A stretch of DNA of 64,000 nt from Vitrella brassicaformis (Eukaryota > Sar > Vitrellaceae): NCBI GenBank assembly GCA_001179505.1, contig CDMY01000243.1:384066-448065 (forward strand), written 5' to 3'. Below the pieces are notes generated by a model, which worked only from the letters and a program-made list of their open reading frames with translations, did no database searches and was not told the DNA's origin. Below, piece by piece: positions 23,508 to 35,687 of the stretch. A program made the position numbers and the translations under genes. Position 1 is the stretch's first letter, and each line of letters opens with the position of its first letter.

Positions 23508-23916
23508 AGAGTGACACTTGAGGAATGCATGGACGTCTGTGTCAGCACGTGAGCGTCAGTCAGTGTGGGGTAGTGCGGTGTGCGGTTGAATGACTGACTG
23601 ATGCGAGAGGGTCGAACAAAGCCGCTGTGTTTTGAGTGACGACGTGTGTCTGTGGCTTGAGTATCTGAAAGAGAGTGCGGGGATGGAAGGCAAGCTTGGC
23701 TGTTCCAGAGCTCTCATCTCAACACTCAGTCCCAGCCAGTGACGATGGATGCGTGTTGACGTGCATGTCATGTCATACAGGCACTCACCGGCAGGCATAT
23801 ATTCCCCCGTCGTATGCATACCCATCCATTTATCAATACATGACATGCATCGCATCATCTGTCAGACGGCATCACTGCCCCACGCATCCATCCATTCACC
23901 CCACCCACTGCACCAG
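23508..23916. other. Convergent intergenic region
   Basis: This lies between the 3' ends of the TatB-like and DMAP1 genes. CATC/CCAT repeats occur near 23820 and 23885-23900. No gene is supported. Confidence 0.5.
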
Positions 23917-26367
23917 CTAGACCTTTTTCTTCTTGTGTGCCCCGCCATGCCCCTCGCCATGCTTCCGCTTCTGAGACCTGTGCACACCACACACACAAGA
24001 CACACGCGCACACCTCTGTCCGTCTGTCTGTCGGCCCTTACTTGTGCTGTTTCTCAGTCTTGATGGCGCCCGGGGCACTCCCCATCGACGGCACGCCTAC
24101 ACCACACATCAATCACACCATTGACATCCACGACGGACACCTCACCTGCCTGGCTGCCACTTCACATATACATATGTATGTGTGTGTATGTGTGTCAGAA
24201 CCCACTGGGCGGTTCATTGCGTTCCTTCTTGGCCTTGTGCTTCTCCTTCTTGACGTTCGGTGGTGGTCCGCCGGCGGCCATTGGTATGCCGGATGGGTAG
24301 ACGCCGGGTGCCCCCTGTGCCCCGCCCATGGCACCCATGTGCTGCTGCTGCTGCACTGCAGCCTCCATCTGCTGCAACTGGGCCACAGTCATCTCTCGCT
24401 CCTGAAGGCAATACATACAGACGGACAGAGATAGAGAATGGACGTTGCTATGGCCAGGATTGGTACTGACCTTCTTTCTCTGGTCGAGGTGTCGCGCCAG
24501 GTTGAGCATCGTGGCTGCATCGGCACGCAACGCACTGACACACACACACACACACACACCACCCACCTCCATCAATGAATCGTCACTGGCAGCACCCACC
24601 CACCCACCCGCCCATAAAGCTTAGCTGACCTGAATGCCTGCACGGTTTGCTGTGTGGCCATCCGTGGCAGAGCGACGCTGCTCTTGGTGACTCCGAAGTC
24701 CTTGAAGCCGATGTCGTCGAGTACGGTCTGCACCTTGTTTTCCTGCTTGGGTGGCAGCTGGACGGCCTGCAGGGCCTGGGACGCCGAATACACACCGGGA
24801 CGCTTCCACGGCGGCAAAGGACCAACCTGCACAGTCAGTGGGGGTGGGGCGGCATGTATCAGAACAAAGGGGGGCGGGGGGTGGTTGAATTGCGATGCCT
24901 CCGTGGCTGGTGGCATTTCTGTGTGTGTACGATACTTGTATTTGTGTGTCGTCTTCCTCCTCCTCTGGCTGCTGCTTGCGCTTCTTCTTCTGATCCGCCG
25001 CCTGACTCTGATCCACACAGATAGACAGACATGACAGACAACACACAGAGGGAATGAAGTGAGGATGTTCTGACGATATGAGATATGTATATGACGTGGG
25101 ATTGTGTGTCTGCAGCAGAGCCCACCTGTTTCTGTCTGTTCTCCTCGGTCTTGATTTGCTGCACACCACACGCCCCATGCGTGTTAGTGATGTGGGGAAG
25201 CAAAGCAGCCCTCTCCGTCTGGTCTGTCTGACCTTCTCGAGTGCTTTGATTTGGTCGACGAGGTTCTTCTCATCCGACTTGACCTTGTCGTCGGCCTTGA
25301 ACCGCTTACCCAGCAGCATCCGACGCTCCCAATCATGAGACGGGCTACCCAATCACACACACGGCGAACCAAGCACACGCATACCATACGTGTAAGCAGC
25401 CGACCAGCCCTTTCTGGCACCCTGAATGGCTCACTCGTATCTGCATTTGATGATGGGGTGGTTCCTGAGTTCAGCGTCGAGCTTCTTCTCTGCGGCGGCC
25501 CTCTCAGCGGGCGGCAGCCTGTGCAGCTGGTCCCGCCGCCCGTCGTACTCGACCTCGACCAGCTTGCGTGCGATGGAGTAGTATCTCTTCTTGATGTCCT
25601 CGATGGTCTTCTTGCGGACGGGCAGCCTCTCGGGTGTGACCTCGGCCTGCGAGAGGAAGCGGTCGGCGATGACGATGAACCGCAGCTCATAGAGCACACA
25701 CAGGTGCATCAGGTAGTCCGTCTCGGCCTTTGTCCAGTTCTTGTCCAGCTTCTGATCAGATGAATGAACACAGCACACAGACACACGCACCAACGGGGAG
25801 ACAGGGTGGGTGCATGGGGGGGGGCACTATGTTGGTGGTTCCTCCATGGATGAGGTACCTACCTCGATGTGGTCTTTCCACTGTTGTTCGGTGTATGTGT
25901 AGACCTTGAGTGGCGCCCTCTTCTTGCTGTAGCTGTCCTCACCGGGGCTGTCCTTCTTGCGCCAGTGGCACAACTCAAGGCCGTCGTCCCGGTTGGCATT
26001 CCGAAAGGGAGCCAACGTCCACGCACTCACCGCATGCTTCAAGCGACTCTTGTCCTGACCACACACACACACACAGAGGAAGATGCATCGCATCCATACC
26101 GTCACGTGTGTGTGGTAAGTGTCTGCTGGTACACCCACCCACCCATGCAATGCAGGAGCATACTAACATACTTACTTTGTGTGGTGAGGTGACGGTTTGT
26201 GCGAGAGAGGGCAGTCCATCTCCACATAGCTGGTAGACCTCCCTCTTCATGCCCTCCGGCCGCTTGTTCTTGGCCTCCCTCTTGCCGCCGCCCGCATCGC
26301 CGCCAGGCACCAGCTTCTTGAAGTTCTGACGCACACCCAGGATGTCACGAACCGTACCGCCGCTCAT
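23917..26367 (-). CDS. DMAP1/SWC4 chromatin-complex subunit
   Basis: DMAP1/Swc4 is a core part of the SWR1 (H2A.Z exchange) and NuA4 (histone acetylase) complexes in the nucleus. The protein starts MSGGTVRDILG. The order of conserved blocks matches the family: VYQLCGDGLPSLAQT, APFRNANRDDGLELCHWRK, YTEQQWKDHI, the SANT-like domain (NWTKAETDYLMHLCVLYELR, FIVIADRF), KKTIEDIKKRYYSIARKL, then HDWERRMLLGKRF, a KKKRKQQPEEEEDD segment and VLDDIGFKDF. The C-terminus is Gln- and Gly-rich. Two further exons after PPSG add GVPSMGSAPGAIKTEKQHK and a basic end, KKKKV, with the stop at 23917; reading straight on would stop earlier (PPSGF, 24195). The gene is head-to-head with the selenium-binding protein gene. 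Confidence 0.9.
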
Positions 26368-26516
26368 GATGTATGTATGGATCAGCCGACAGCGGTTGTG
26401 GCTGCAGCCGCTGTAGATGGACTCTTCTCTCTATCACCTCAGCTGCTATTTCAACACGACAACGCGGCAGAATCCGCACCTTTTTGCTTACTCACGTTTC
26501 TGAGCTCGCCATTTTA

Positions 26517-26524
26517 AGCTCGCA
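26517..26524 (+). promoter_or_regulatory. AGCTCGCA motif in divergent promoter
   Basis: AGCTCGCA lies in the 279 bp between the DMAP1 and selenium-binding protein start codons, 150 bp from the DMAP1 start and 123 bp from the other. A near copy (AGCTCGCC) occurs at 26503-26510. Confidence 0.4.
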
Positions 26525-26646
26525 AAGAGCCGATCCCTGGGGTTTTGCCGTGCTTTGGACGGCCCAGGCACTCAGAGTCAACCCACGCAAGAAGGGCTCC
26601 TGCATCTTCGTCTGCTGCCACGGCATCTCTCTCTTGCGCACCTACC

Positions 26647-29232
26647 ATGAACGGCACGGCCAACGGGACGACCAATGGTTGCTGCCACGGCGGCCCAGGG
26701 TACGCCAGCCCCCTGGAGGCCATGCGCCAGGGACCGCGTGAGTCGATAGTGTACGTGACCTGCATCATGAAGCAGCAAGGCAAACCCGACTACCTCGCCA
26801 CCGTCGACGTAGACCCCAACTCACACACATACTCACAGGTCGGTACTGTACAGGGCTGCCTCTCACACAGCTCTAGGCAGCTGTGTGCTGTGTATTGTGT
26901 GTGCATGTCTGTCTGTCTGTCTGTCTGTCTGTGCAGGTGATATCCCGTGTGGTGATGCCCGAGGTGGGCGATGAGCTGCATCACTCGGGCTGGAACGCAT
27001 GCTCGTCGTGCCACGGGGACAGCAGCAAGAAGCGCAACAGGCTGATCCTCCCAGCCCTGGGCTCGGGCAATATCATCATTGTCGACACCACCAACGAGAG
27101 GGACCCCAAAATACATAAAATCGTCTCAGGCGAGGTGCGTGCATGGGCATGGCCCGGCAAAACCGGCAACAATGGTCGACACAAGCATGCGCAAGCGTCA
27201 TTTATGACGGTCGTTTGTGTGTGTGTGTGTGTGTGTGTTGTACGGCCTGCCCTGCCTACCTGGGTGTGTGTTGGCTGCAGGAGATAGCCAAGAAGGTCGG
27301 CCACCGCAACCCCCACACGACTCACTGCCTGGGTAGCGGCGAGGTCATGATCTCCGTCATGGGCGACGTGGACCACAACGCTAAGGGAGGTACGACGATG
27401 CGATGCCCGAGAATCAATCGACCATGTGTCCATTCACCTACGCGTCACATACATCTGTCTTGTCTGTCTGTCCCTCAGGGTTCATCCTCCTTGACGGCGA
27501 GACGTTCGATCTCAAGGGCACCTGGTCCAAAGACACCTCCTCCTTTGGATATGACTTCTGGTCAGTCACCAACCAATCGATGGAGGAAGGAATGGGCCAG
27601 CCAGGCGTATGGGTGCAGTGCATGTGTTGTGTGTGTGTGCATGTGCTGTGTGTGTGAAGGTACCAACCGAGGCACAATGTGATGATCTCCACTGAATGGG
27701 GTACAGTACACAGTATTCACGTACACTGAGTGCTGTCCTCGGTGACGACAAGAGGCATTCATTCACTGATCGATCCTTCCGTATGTGTGCTGTGCATCGA
27801 TCGCATCCATCCATCCACCCACCAGGTTCCCCGAATGCGTTCCTGAAGGGCTTCGACCCCGCCGACTGTGAGAAGGGCCTCTACGGCAGCTCCATCCACA
27901 TATGGGACTGGACCAACAAAAGGTAGGTACTCCCTAAACGCCACGGTGAACACGCCCACGACGCGGACGGACCACTTAATGAATGCATCGTTTGTCTGTC
28001 TGCCTGTCCGTGTGTGTGTCAGGCTGGTTGCGTCGATCGAGTTGGGTGCTGAGGGCATGATCCCCCTGGAGATCCGCTTCCTGCACGACCCCGCCAGCAC
28101 CGAGTGCCTCTTCGTCGCAGCACTGTCCTCCAACGTCTTCAGGTGACTGACTGACCAAGTTAGCGAGCTGCATTGATGCTAGCTAGTGTGATGGGCTGTG
28201 TCGGTTGGTGTGGTGTGACTTGGTCAGGGTGCACAAGTCGGCGGAGGGCAAATGGGTGGCTGACAAGGTGATCGACGTCCCTAGCAAAAAGGTGGACGGC
28301 TGGGCCCTTCCGGAGATGCCTTCACTCATGACTGACTGCCTCATCAGGTAGGGAGGGGAGGTCCACAAACCCATCCATCACAACACACAAGAGCCATGAG
28401 CTCCATCGTCTGACGTGTCATGTGCTGTGTGTTGTGTATGGCGTGGGCAGTCTTGACGACAGGTTCTTCTACGTGTCCAACTGGCTGCACGGTGACATCC
28501 GGCAGTACGACATCACGGACATCAGCAGCCCCAGGCTGGTGGGCCAGGTGTTCATCTCGGGCAGCATCGTCAAGGGCGGGGCCGTTGCCGTCACCGAGGA
28601 CCCCGAGCTGGACAGCCAGCCGGAGCCGCTGTACGTCAAAGGCAAGAGGATCTACGGAGGGCCGCAGATGATACAACTGTCGCTCGGTGAGCGAGAGAGA
28701 AACAGACTGCCTGTACTGCCTGGGGTCACTCATTCATTTTATCGTTCACATGCATTGAATATATTCGATGTGTGTGCGCTCGTGTGGTTTGCAGATGGGA
28801 AGCGTCTGTACGTGACGACCAGTCTGTTCAGCGTGTGGGACAAACAGTTCTATCCCGACATGGTCGACAAAGGTCAGTCAGTGGCGAACCATAACAGACA
28901 TACACACGTACATACGGCCTGCCGGCCTCACCGGGTGGGGTGTCTCCGGGTGTGGTGTGTCTCTCCGTGCTGTCTTCAGGGTCAGTGATGCTGCAAGTTG
29001 ACGTCGACAACGACAAGGGCGGCCTCACCATCAACCAGAACTTCCTCGTCGACTTCGGTAGGTATACACACGCGAGCTCAATCGTCCACAGGATGAAGAT
29101 AGACAGATGTGCATTTAATACGTGTGTGCGTGTGTGTGTGTGTGCATTGCAGGTGCCGAACCGTTCGGTCCTGCGTTAGCACACGAGGTGCGGTATCCTG
29201 GTGGCGACTGCACGTCAGACATATGGCTGTAG
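26647..29232 (+). CDS. Selenium-binding protein 1 family (methanethiol oxidase)
   Basis: The family oxidises methanethiol to hydrogen sulfide, hydrogen peroxide and formaldehyde; it is a metal-dependent beta-propeller. About 12 exons cover the whole family: [14 protein letters not shown] (the conserved Cys site), [32 protein letters not shown] (His/Cys cluster), [41 protein letters not shown]-like [95 protein letters not shown] and the C-terminal [19 protein letters not shown]. The length is normal. In a marine or freshwater alga a role in turnover of volatile sulfur compounds is plausible but inferred. The first ATG with a good context is at 26647. Confidence 0.93.
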
Positions 29233-29337
29233 ACACGACAGACAATGCGGCAGAGGGGGGCGGGGCCATGGGAGAGGAGGGGAGAGGTACTGGCTGCAGT
29301 CTGTATGTACATGCTGGAATGAATGGATGAATGGCAC

Positions 29338-29368
<31 letters not shown>

Positions 29369-30465
29369 GTCTGTATGTCTGTACAAAGGAGAGAGAGGTG
29401 TGTCGTGTCGCGGTTTCATGGACAGAAATGCATTCATTCACCCCACTGCCCTCTGTATGTATGTACCACATGCGCTGGCCCTCTGTCTGTCCGTCTGTCT
29501 GTCTGTCTGTCTTCCTTCCGTCCATCCGTCCATCTATCCATTCACATCTATCCCCCTCCCTCATCCATTGCATGCTGCTCTGCTTGGTGCGTCCATATGT
29601 TTCGTACACGTATGCTATGCACTAACTGCACGTGTCTCTCTATGCAGTATTCGGGGGGAAGCGCAACAGGCACCGCCGGCCGGCCTAGCATGTGTCTAGC
29701 TAGGTAGGCCTGTGTGTGGCAGGAGGGAGGGTCGTGTCGTGTGTATGACAGACACATATACCCCTGTGTGTGTGTGTGTGTGTGTGTGTGTATCCGATTT
29801 TTCCTCCTGGTCTGCCTGCCACGGAGGCGTATGTATGTATGTTATGTATGTACTCAACTAACTACCTCCCATTCGTCCGCTCTTGCCACGCATGCATTGC
29901 ATTGGATATCCATCCCTTTCCCAGCCGTCCTCAGTGGTGTTCCATCCGATGGCTGGCCGGGGAAGGAAGGGAGGAGACTCCAGTGCAGTCAGTGCACGCA
30001 GGAATGAATGGCCAAGAACGAAACTTTTTCATTGCCGGCTCGGCTGACTGCTCGCCGCCGGCCTTTCGTTCCACCGAAACACCACACCCCACCCGATGCC
30101 ATGCCATGCGTGTGTCTATCGCATCGCTGAACGTTAAGTGTGTATGTACCTACCGTCCGTCAAGTCAATGCCATCCATGTGTATCCTATTTATCCCCCGG
30201 GTGTGTGTGTATGTTAACGCAGGCCAGCACTGACTGTCTGAAAAGGCAGTCAGTCAGTCAGAGCACTCACTGATCCAACTTGGTATTTTTGCCCGCTGTC
30301 CGTGCCGTGCCGTGCCGTGCCGTGCGTGTGTGTCAGACACACTAGTGAGTGGCTTTTTTAAGAAGGGTTTGCGACCTCGGTTGATTGAAACAAGTCAGTC
30401 AGTCAGTCCACAGACACCTCACGGACAGCTGTATGACACGGATGGCTGCGCGTGTGTGGGTGTGT
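29233..30465. other. Convergent intergenic region with microsatellites
   Basis: This is 1.2 kb between two gene ends. It has TGTC tetranucleotide runs near 29339-29378 and 29484-29512, a TG run at 29765-29791, GTCA runs near 30246-30260 and 30393-30408, and a GCCGT repeat near 30301-30325. No gene is supported. Confidence 0.6.
29765..29791 (+). repeat. (TG)n microsatellite
   Basis: About 13 uninterrupted TG units lie in a convergent intergenic region. Confidence 0.95.
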
Positions 30466-32265
30466 TTATGCGGTCGTCACGTTGCACCACGGTCTGTCTG
30501 GTGCGTTGTAGCAGGCCAGGTCGGGGGGCTTGCTGTTGAATATGACAGTGCTGCCCTCTGTGGTCCCCAAGTTCTGCACACACACACCAAACGCACACAG
30601 CACAGCACAGACAGCACAGAGAGAGGGGCAGAAGGCAGTGTCTTTTTCACATGGCGAAGACGTCGATGCATGGATATGTGTGTGCCGTGTGTGTGTGGAT
30701 CAATCAATCAATCATTACACCCCACCCCACCCTACCTGCAACCATATGTACGTCATGAGCCCTCTTGACGTCAAATCCACCTGAATGAAGACACACAACC
30801 AGACCAGACCCCACATTTCACAGCCAGTCAGCTTCCCTCCTCCTTGGCCCATGCACGCAAGAGACACGCATTGATGCTGCCGCCTCTGTATACGTACGTA
30901 CGTTGTCTTTGAGTGTGGTGTAGCTCGTAATTTCTGCCGAGATCTGCGAGACGAATACGTTGCGTTCCGTGGCGAGGGACTGCTCGATGGCATTGACCTG
31001 TCCCTCCTTCTTGTTGAGCTCCGTCCTGGCGTCCTCGTCGGCCCTGTTCCTGGTGTTCTCGGCTGCCTGCTGCGCATCCTTCCTGCACCCATACACACAT
31101 ACATACATACATGGACACGTCTGTGTGTCTGTCTATCTTCCCTCCCTCCCTCCCTCCCTCCCTGGCTCCCTGCCTCCTTGCCCTTGCACAGGGTCACTCT
31201 CACTTGTCGAAATCCGCTTGAATAGCGAGCAGTCGAGCCTTTGATTGTAATGTCGACCGACCAGGCCAGGCAGTACAAAGAAAAGCGGCCAAGCCGAGAA
31301 AGAAGGTGTGTCCTTTGATCCAGACTGCTGGCTGGTGATACATACATACAGTAAGTACCTGCTCTGTCTCGTCGAGTGCGGCGTCGAATTTCTCGGGCAG
31401 CGTGACGCTGAGGAGCTGCAGCTGGTTGACCCGGGCGTGGTGCTTGTCCAGACTGGCCCCCAGCTGCCGCGTCATCTCCTGCTGGACGAAGGTGCGATTG
31501 AGGAAGATGTCGTAGGCGTCATACTGTGAGGCCACGTCACGCAACACGTCCCGGGACACCCTGGCGTAGATACCTGCCATGCCACGCCACGCCACGCCAC
31601 CATCATGGATGATAGGATGCAATGGATGCATCAATGGAAGTCTGGATGGATGGATGGATGGCATGGTCGCGACAGTGCGGAGCGGACGTGTTAGCTAGTT
31701 GTGTTGCATACCCTCGTAGTTCTCCCCAAAGTCATAGTAGAGGGCGAGTACCTCCGGTAGGACATCTTTCAGCCTACAGGCAGGCAGGCAGATTGAACAG
31801 CATGCATTCGCATGCACGTTGTTCTGTTTGTTCCTTGCTTCCGTCCTTCCTGTGCAAGTACTGGTATTGGTAAGTGATGCCCAGGACAACGCGCAGACCG
31901 TCCTTGGTGCGGCAGGGCAGATGGTTTTTGCCGGTCAGGCTCACTGTCCGCTGCTCCTTCGGGAACCTGAACTCACTCAGTGCACCAGGCATTGCAGCCA
32001 CCCCACCACCCATAGCCATTCATATGGTGGGTCCGTCACGGCCGTGTTCCCTCACTGACTTGATGAATCTGTGTCCGGGTCCTATCATGTGCCTGCCATT
32101 CATCCACAGCTTGTCCTCGTTGATCTTGACGCTCACCCCGTCATACCGCAGGCCCATCTCGGTCTGACCCAGCGTTGAAAAGGATACGCCAATGAGCGTG
32201 GCAATTGTTATAACGATGCATAACACACAGCAACCCGAGCATATGAGCACTGCTTTGCTCGCCAT
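30466..32265 (-). CDS. SPFH/band-7 (prohibitin-like) membrane protein
   Basis: SPFH proteins assemble into rings or scaffolds on membranes. The N-terminus is one membrane segment (VLICSGCCVLCIVITIATLI) without a cleavage site. The band-7 domain follows, with HRFIKFPKEQRTVSL, CRTKDGLRVVLGITYQYQY, DFGENYEG and IYARVSRDVLRDVASQYDA. A long helical stretch then carries heptad-like sequence (TRQLGASLDKHHARVNQLQL; KDAQQAAENTRNRADEDART). The C-terminus (VDLTSRGLMTYIWLQ, then NLGTTEGSTVIFNSKPPDL) resembles the end of flotillin- or stomatin-like proteins. About eight exons. It does not look like mitochondrial prohibitin 1 or 2; exact subfamily and membrane are unknown. Confidence 0.8.
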
Positions 32266-32766
32266 GGTGCCCGCGCTTCGCTGCCACTCTGTAAATTCTT
32301 GTAAATTCGAGGGAAGAGGGCAGTCGACCAGCGCTAAAGCAGCGCACCACCGGCGCAGCCCTCCCCACCCCCCGTGGCTCCGCCATTTCTTCCTTCCCCC
32401 CTTCCAATGCCCACCTTCATGCTCTTGCCGCCGGCCCCCGTATTCAACATATATATCGGCCCCTTCCCTCCGCCGTTCACGTGCCTGTCGGCATCATCCC
32501 TCCCGCCATCTCCTCCGCCGACACCGCCGCGCCTCTCGTCAGGGCCGCCCGTCTCACCCGAGCAGCTGCCGGTGAGGGCACAGAGTGGGGCATTCCACCA
32601 CATCACGTCACAGCCTAGCCTCTCTCTCTCTCTGTGTGTCGGTGGGAGGACTCAGAGGATGGCCCAGGATGGGTTGATCAGTCAGTCAGTCAGTCAATCG
32701 GTCTGTGGCTGTCTGTGGGCGTGGCGTGTCTATTGGCTGGCTATCCCCCCCGGTGATCTGTTTGTT
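32266..32766. other. Spacer between two leftward genes; possible extra exon
   Basis: This lies upstream of the SPFH gene and downstream of the MATH-BTB stop. On the minus strand 32334-32570 stays open and encodes a Gly-rich, charged tail (GGDGGRDDADRHVNGGGKG) after a possible acceptor, so it could be a final MATH-BTB exon. The donor it needs is weak, so I leave it out. Confidence 0.35.
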
Positions 32767-35504
32767 CTATCCGTCCCTGGTCTCCACCGAGCCCCCCACT
32801 AAGAGGGTGCTAGGCTGTGCAAAGCACTCCAGGAGGTGCTTGAGGATGCTGGGGTGCCGGTCCAGCCGACGCCAGTCCTCAGTGCCGCTCACCTCACCGT
32901 ACTTGCCGCAAATGAAACGAGCCGCCGATTCCTTGAGCCTCGGCTCATTGTGCCTACACAGTTACCAAACAATCGAATATATATTGAGGCGACAGACGCT
33001 CGCACACACGCAAGGAAAGGGTTTGGTTCCATCCACCCACGTACCTGCCTACCTATCTGCCTCGATGAGCACCCGCACGACCGAGTCTGGCCGCATGTTG
33101 CGCTCCAACACCGACGCACACTTGAGCTTCAGACCCTGCAACGCATACCTGCACAGACACACACACACTCGGCATCGACGGTATACACCGGTCCTCCCTT
33201 GGTTGGATCTGTGTCTGTGTGTATCCCATCACTGACTTGTCCGCAGCTTGGAAGAGCGCCAGGACGGAGTCGAAGGGCAGCGGCTGCTGGGTGACCTCAT
33301 CACAACTACAGCCAGGCGGACACACAGGCATCCACCCGTGCGTACAGGCGGAGGATGGATGGGTGGGTGGGCGATTGCCTGTTGGCTGGCCCGGCCCATC
33401 TGTCCCACACCACCACCGAGTTCATTCCTTACCTTTCTGTGTATATGTATTTGAGGAGCGACTGGATGGTCTCCGGTGTGTCCCAGAGGTGCACCGTGCC
33501 CATCGACGACTCCTCAAAGCGACCACCAAACATTGCAGCAAACACCTGCAGTGCACACACGGACAGACAGACAGACAGACAGACGCCAGCACACAACACG
33601 CAACAACACAACCATGATTGCATTGCACCTACGGGTTGATGGGTGCACGTGAGCAGGGAGGGGGACAGTGTGATTGATGTGAGGGGCGTGTGTGGTGTGC
33701 AAATGTCACTGCCTCCCTGCCTCCCCTGCCGACCTACCGTGGATCTGGCTGCGAGTATGCATTTATGTGCTCTGAATTGGTGTCCTTCGGTCACGAGTGT
33801 GATGTCACTGTAGGATGCCATGGAGGACTCGCTCTCGCGAGGCACCAGCCACCTGTAGCCATACAGACAGACATAAACCACACAGGCACACATCACACAA
33901 CCAACACAACTACAGCTGGCCGGACGATAGGCTCCATCATCGTGCCTTGGTGTGTATGTATGTGGCGTGGCGGACCTCAAGTCTTGGCTGATGGTCTCTG
34001 GATTGGCTTTGGGTGCGGGTGGCTCGGCAGTGGGCTCGTGCTCGCAATCTACACGTGTACCCAAGTCAGTCGGATGGGAGGGAGGGAGGTGGGAGTTAGG
34101 ACATTATAATCATAAACGTGGCCGGCTGGGCCGATTGGTATGGAATGTCGCGTTTCTGAGTGGCCTGCCTTACCTGGTATGACGGCTATCTCGCACTTGA
34201 GGCGAAAGGTGTCCTCCAAAATGTACTCATTCCACTGATCAGCTGCAGCCATACATCCATCCATCCCATGCAATGCACAAACAACACTTCAGAGGCTGCC
34301 TGGCTGGTTGGTCTCAGCTCGATGGCCCGTCGGCGGGCAGGTAGGTACCTACCTGTGAGGAACTGTGAGAATCCGCGATTGGACTCTTTGCCCTCGTTGT
34401 GGGAGAACTTCCTCAAACGCGTCTGCATGCGGGTCTCACTTACTGCAGGCAACACAACACAACACAACGCAACACGCAAACCAGCACGTGTGTAGTTTAC
34501 TGGTTGGTTGGTTTGTTTGTGGTGTGGTGTGGTGTGCTGCCTCACTCACTGACTGACTGAACCCCCCAGCGCAGTGACTTAAGTACTTTCGTTGTGTTGT
34601 GGGTCGAGGCACACAAATGCGCACTTGGCGACGACATCGCTGTGGGTCATGAGGTGGGCAAACACCGACACGCAACCCTGGTTCTCACTACCTGCAACGC
34701 CAACGCCACCCAGTGGAGGGAGGGAGGGATGCATGGATTGACACGCACGACAATCGATCTTGCTGCCGGCTGTCTCTCTCTCTCGGCGTTGGCTTGACTG
34801 GTGTATGTGGTGTGTGAACAGGGCTGACTGACCGCCCTCGCCACTGGGCCAGACGCAGATGGACCACTTGCCCACATCCTCCCTCGCCGCTATTGTCGCG
34901 TCCGCCCCGCCCATACTCTCATTGCCATCTTCACCCCCGTTGCCCGCCATGTGGCCGCGTGAGGGCACCAGCTCCGTGGTCGACCCACTGCCGGCCGCCC
35001 CTGCTGCAGCCGCGGCGGCGGCGGCGGCCGGCGGTGTGGTGCTGATCTCGTTGCCATCGCCATCACTACTGCCGTCCCCGCCTGCCGGCTCCGTGGGGAA
35101 CGTGGGACTAAACAACCTGCTCAGCTCAGCCAGCCGAACACGCCACAAAAGACAATTCCACGAGCAGGGATGAATCTGCCGGTCGTGTGTTGTCGTGTGA
35201 TGCCTGCCTGCCTGCCCGCCCAGCTCCCTACCTACCTACCTGTCGTCCTCCCCGACTTGCTCGGCAGTCGCCCGGGCGCGGAGAAGGGAAAAGTTCTTGA
35301 TCTCCCATCTGATCAATAGACCAGGCCATGGCATACACGCGGCACACAGGCAACCATTCATTCCTCAAGCATACATGTGATGTGATCTGTATGCATCTTC
35401 GTTGGCTGGCGGCCTCACACGTATGAGATTTGCAGCTCGTTGGTCACCGTGATGCAGTCAACGCGCAACCGCCGTTTCTTCTCAGGGCGCGTCCCCTCAT
35501 CCAT
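32767..35504 (-). CDS. MATH-BTB domain protein (SPOP-like CUL3 adaptor)
   Basis: MATH-BTB proteins bind substrates through MATH and the CUL3 ubiquitin ligase through BTB. The N-terminus is MDEGTRPEKKRRLRVD (a basic, possible nuclear signal), then ITVTNELQISYV. The MATH domain begins RWEIKNFSLLRAR and continues with GKWSICVWPSGEGG, NQGCVSVFAHLMT, AKCAFVCLDPQ, KFSHNEGKESNRGFSQFL and YILEDTFRLKCEIAVI. Inside it, before GKWSICVW, sits an 80-residue low-complexity insert with a poly-Ala run. The BTB part has YSDITLVTEGHQFRAHKCILAARST, VFAAMFGGRFEESS, ETIQSLLKYIYTE, VLALFQAADKYALQGLKLKC and a C-terminal BACK-like end (LKESAARFICGKY; HPSILKHLLEC). About ten exons. Confidence 0.85.
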
Positions 35505-35544
35505 CTATCACCGCGGTGCCCCGGTTTTTTGCATTTCACAATGA

Positions 35545-35552
35545 AGCTCGCA
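35545..35552 (+). promoter_or_regulatory. AGCTCGCA motif in divergent promoter
   Basis: AGCTCGCA followed by AATTGCG lies 41 bp from the MATH-BTB start and 136 bp from the CCCH coiled-coil start, in a 183 bp divergent gap. Confidence 0.4.
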
Positions 35553-35687
35553 AATTGCGTCAAATCGTGAAACCGCTCTCTCCCTCGTCACTCGCGCTGC
35601 CTCCGAAATCGAGGACAGCGAGGACAACATGAGGCGGCGGAGGCGCGCATAAGAACGGGTCAGAAAACCGCGGGCAGTTCCTGACAG

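Noticed and set aside
29331-29707. Overlapping open frames rich in LSVCLSV
   Set aside because: These are translations of TGTC tetranucleotide repeats in all three frames.
32334-32606. Gly-rich leftward frame that could be the last MATH-BTB exon
   Set aside because: It needs a weak donor (TTA|GTGGGG); the MATH-BTB frame already reaches a stop at 32767.
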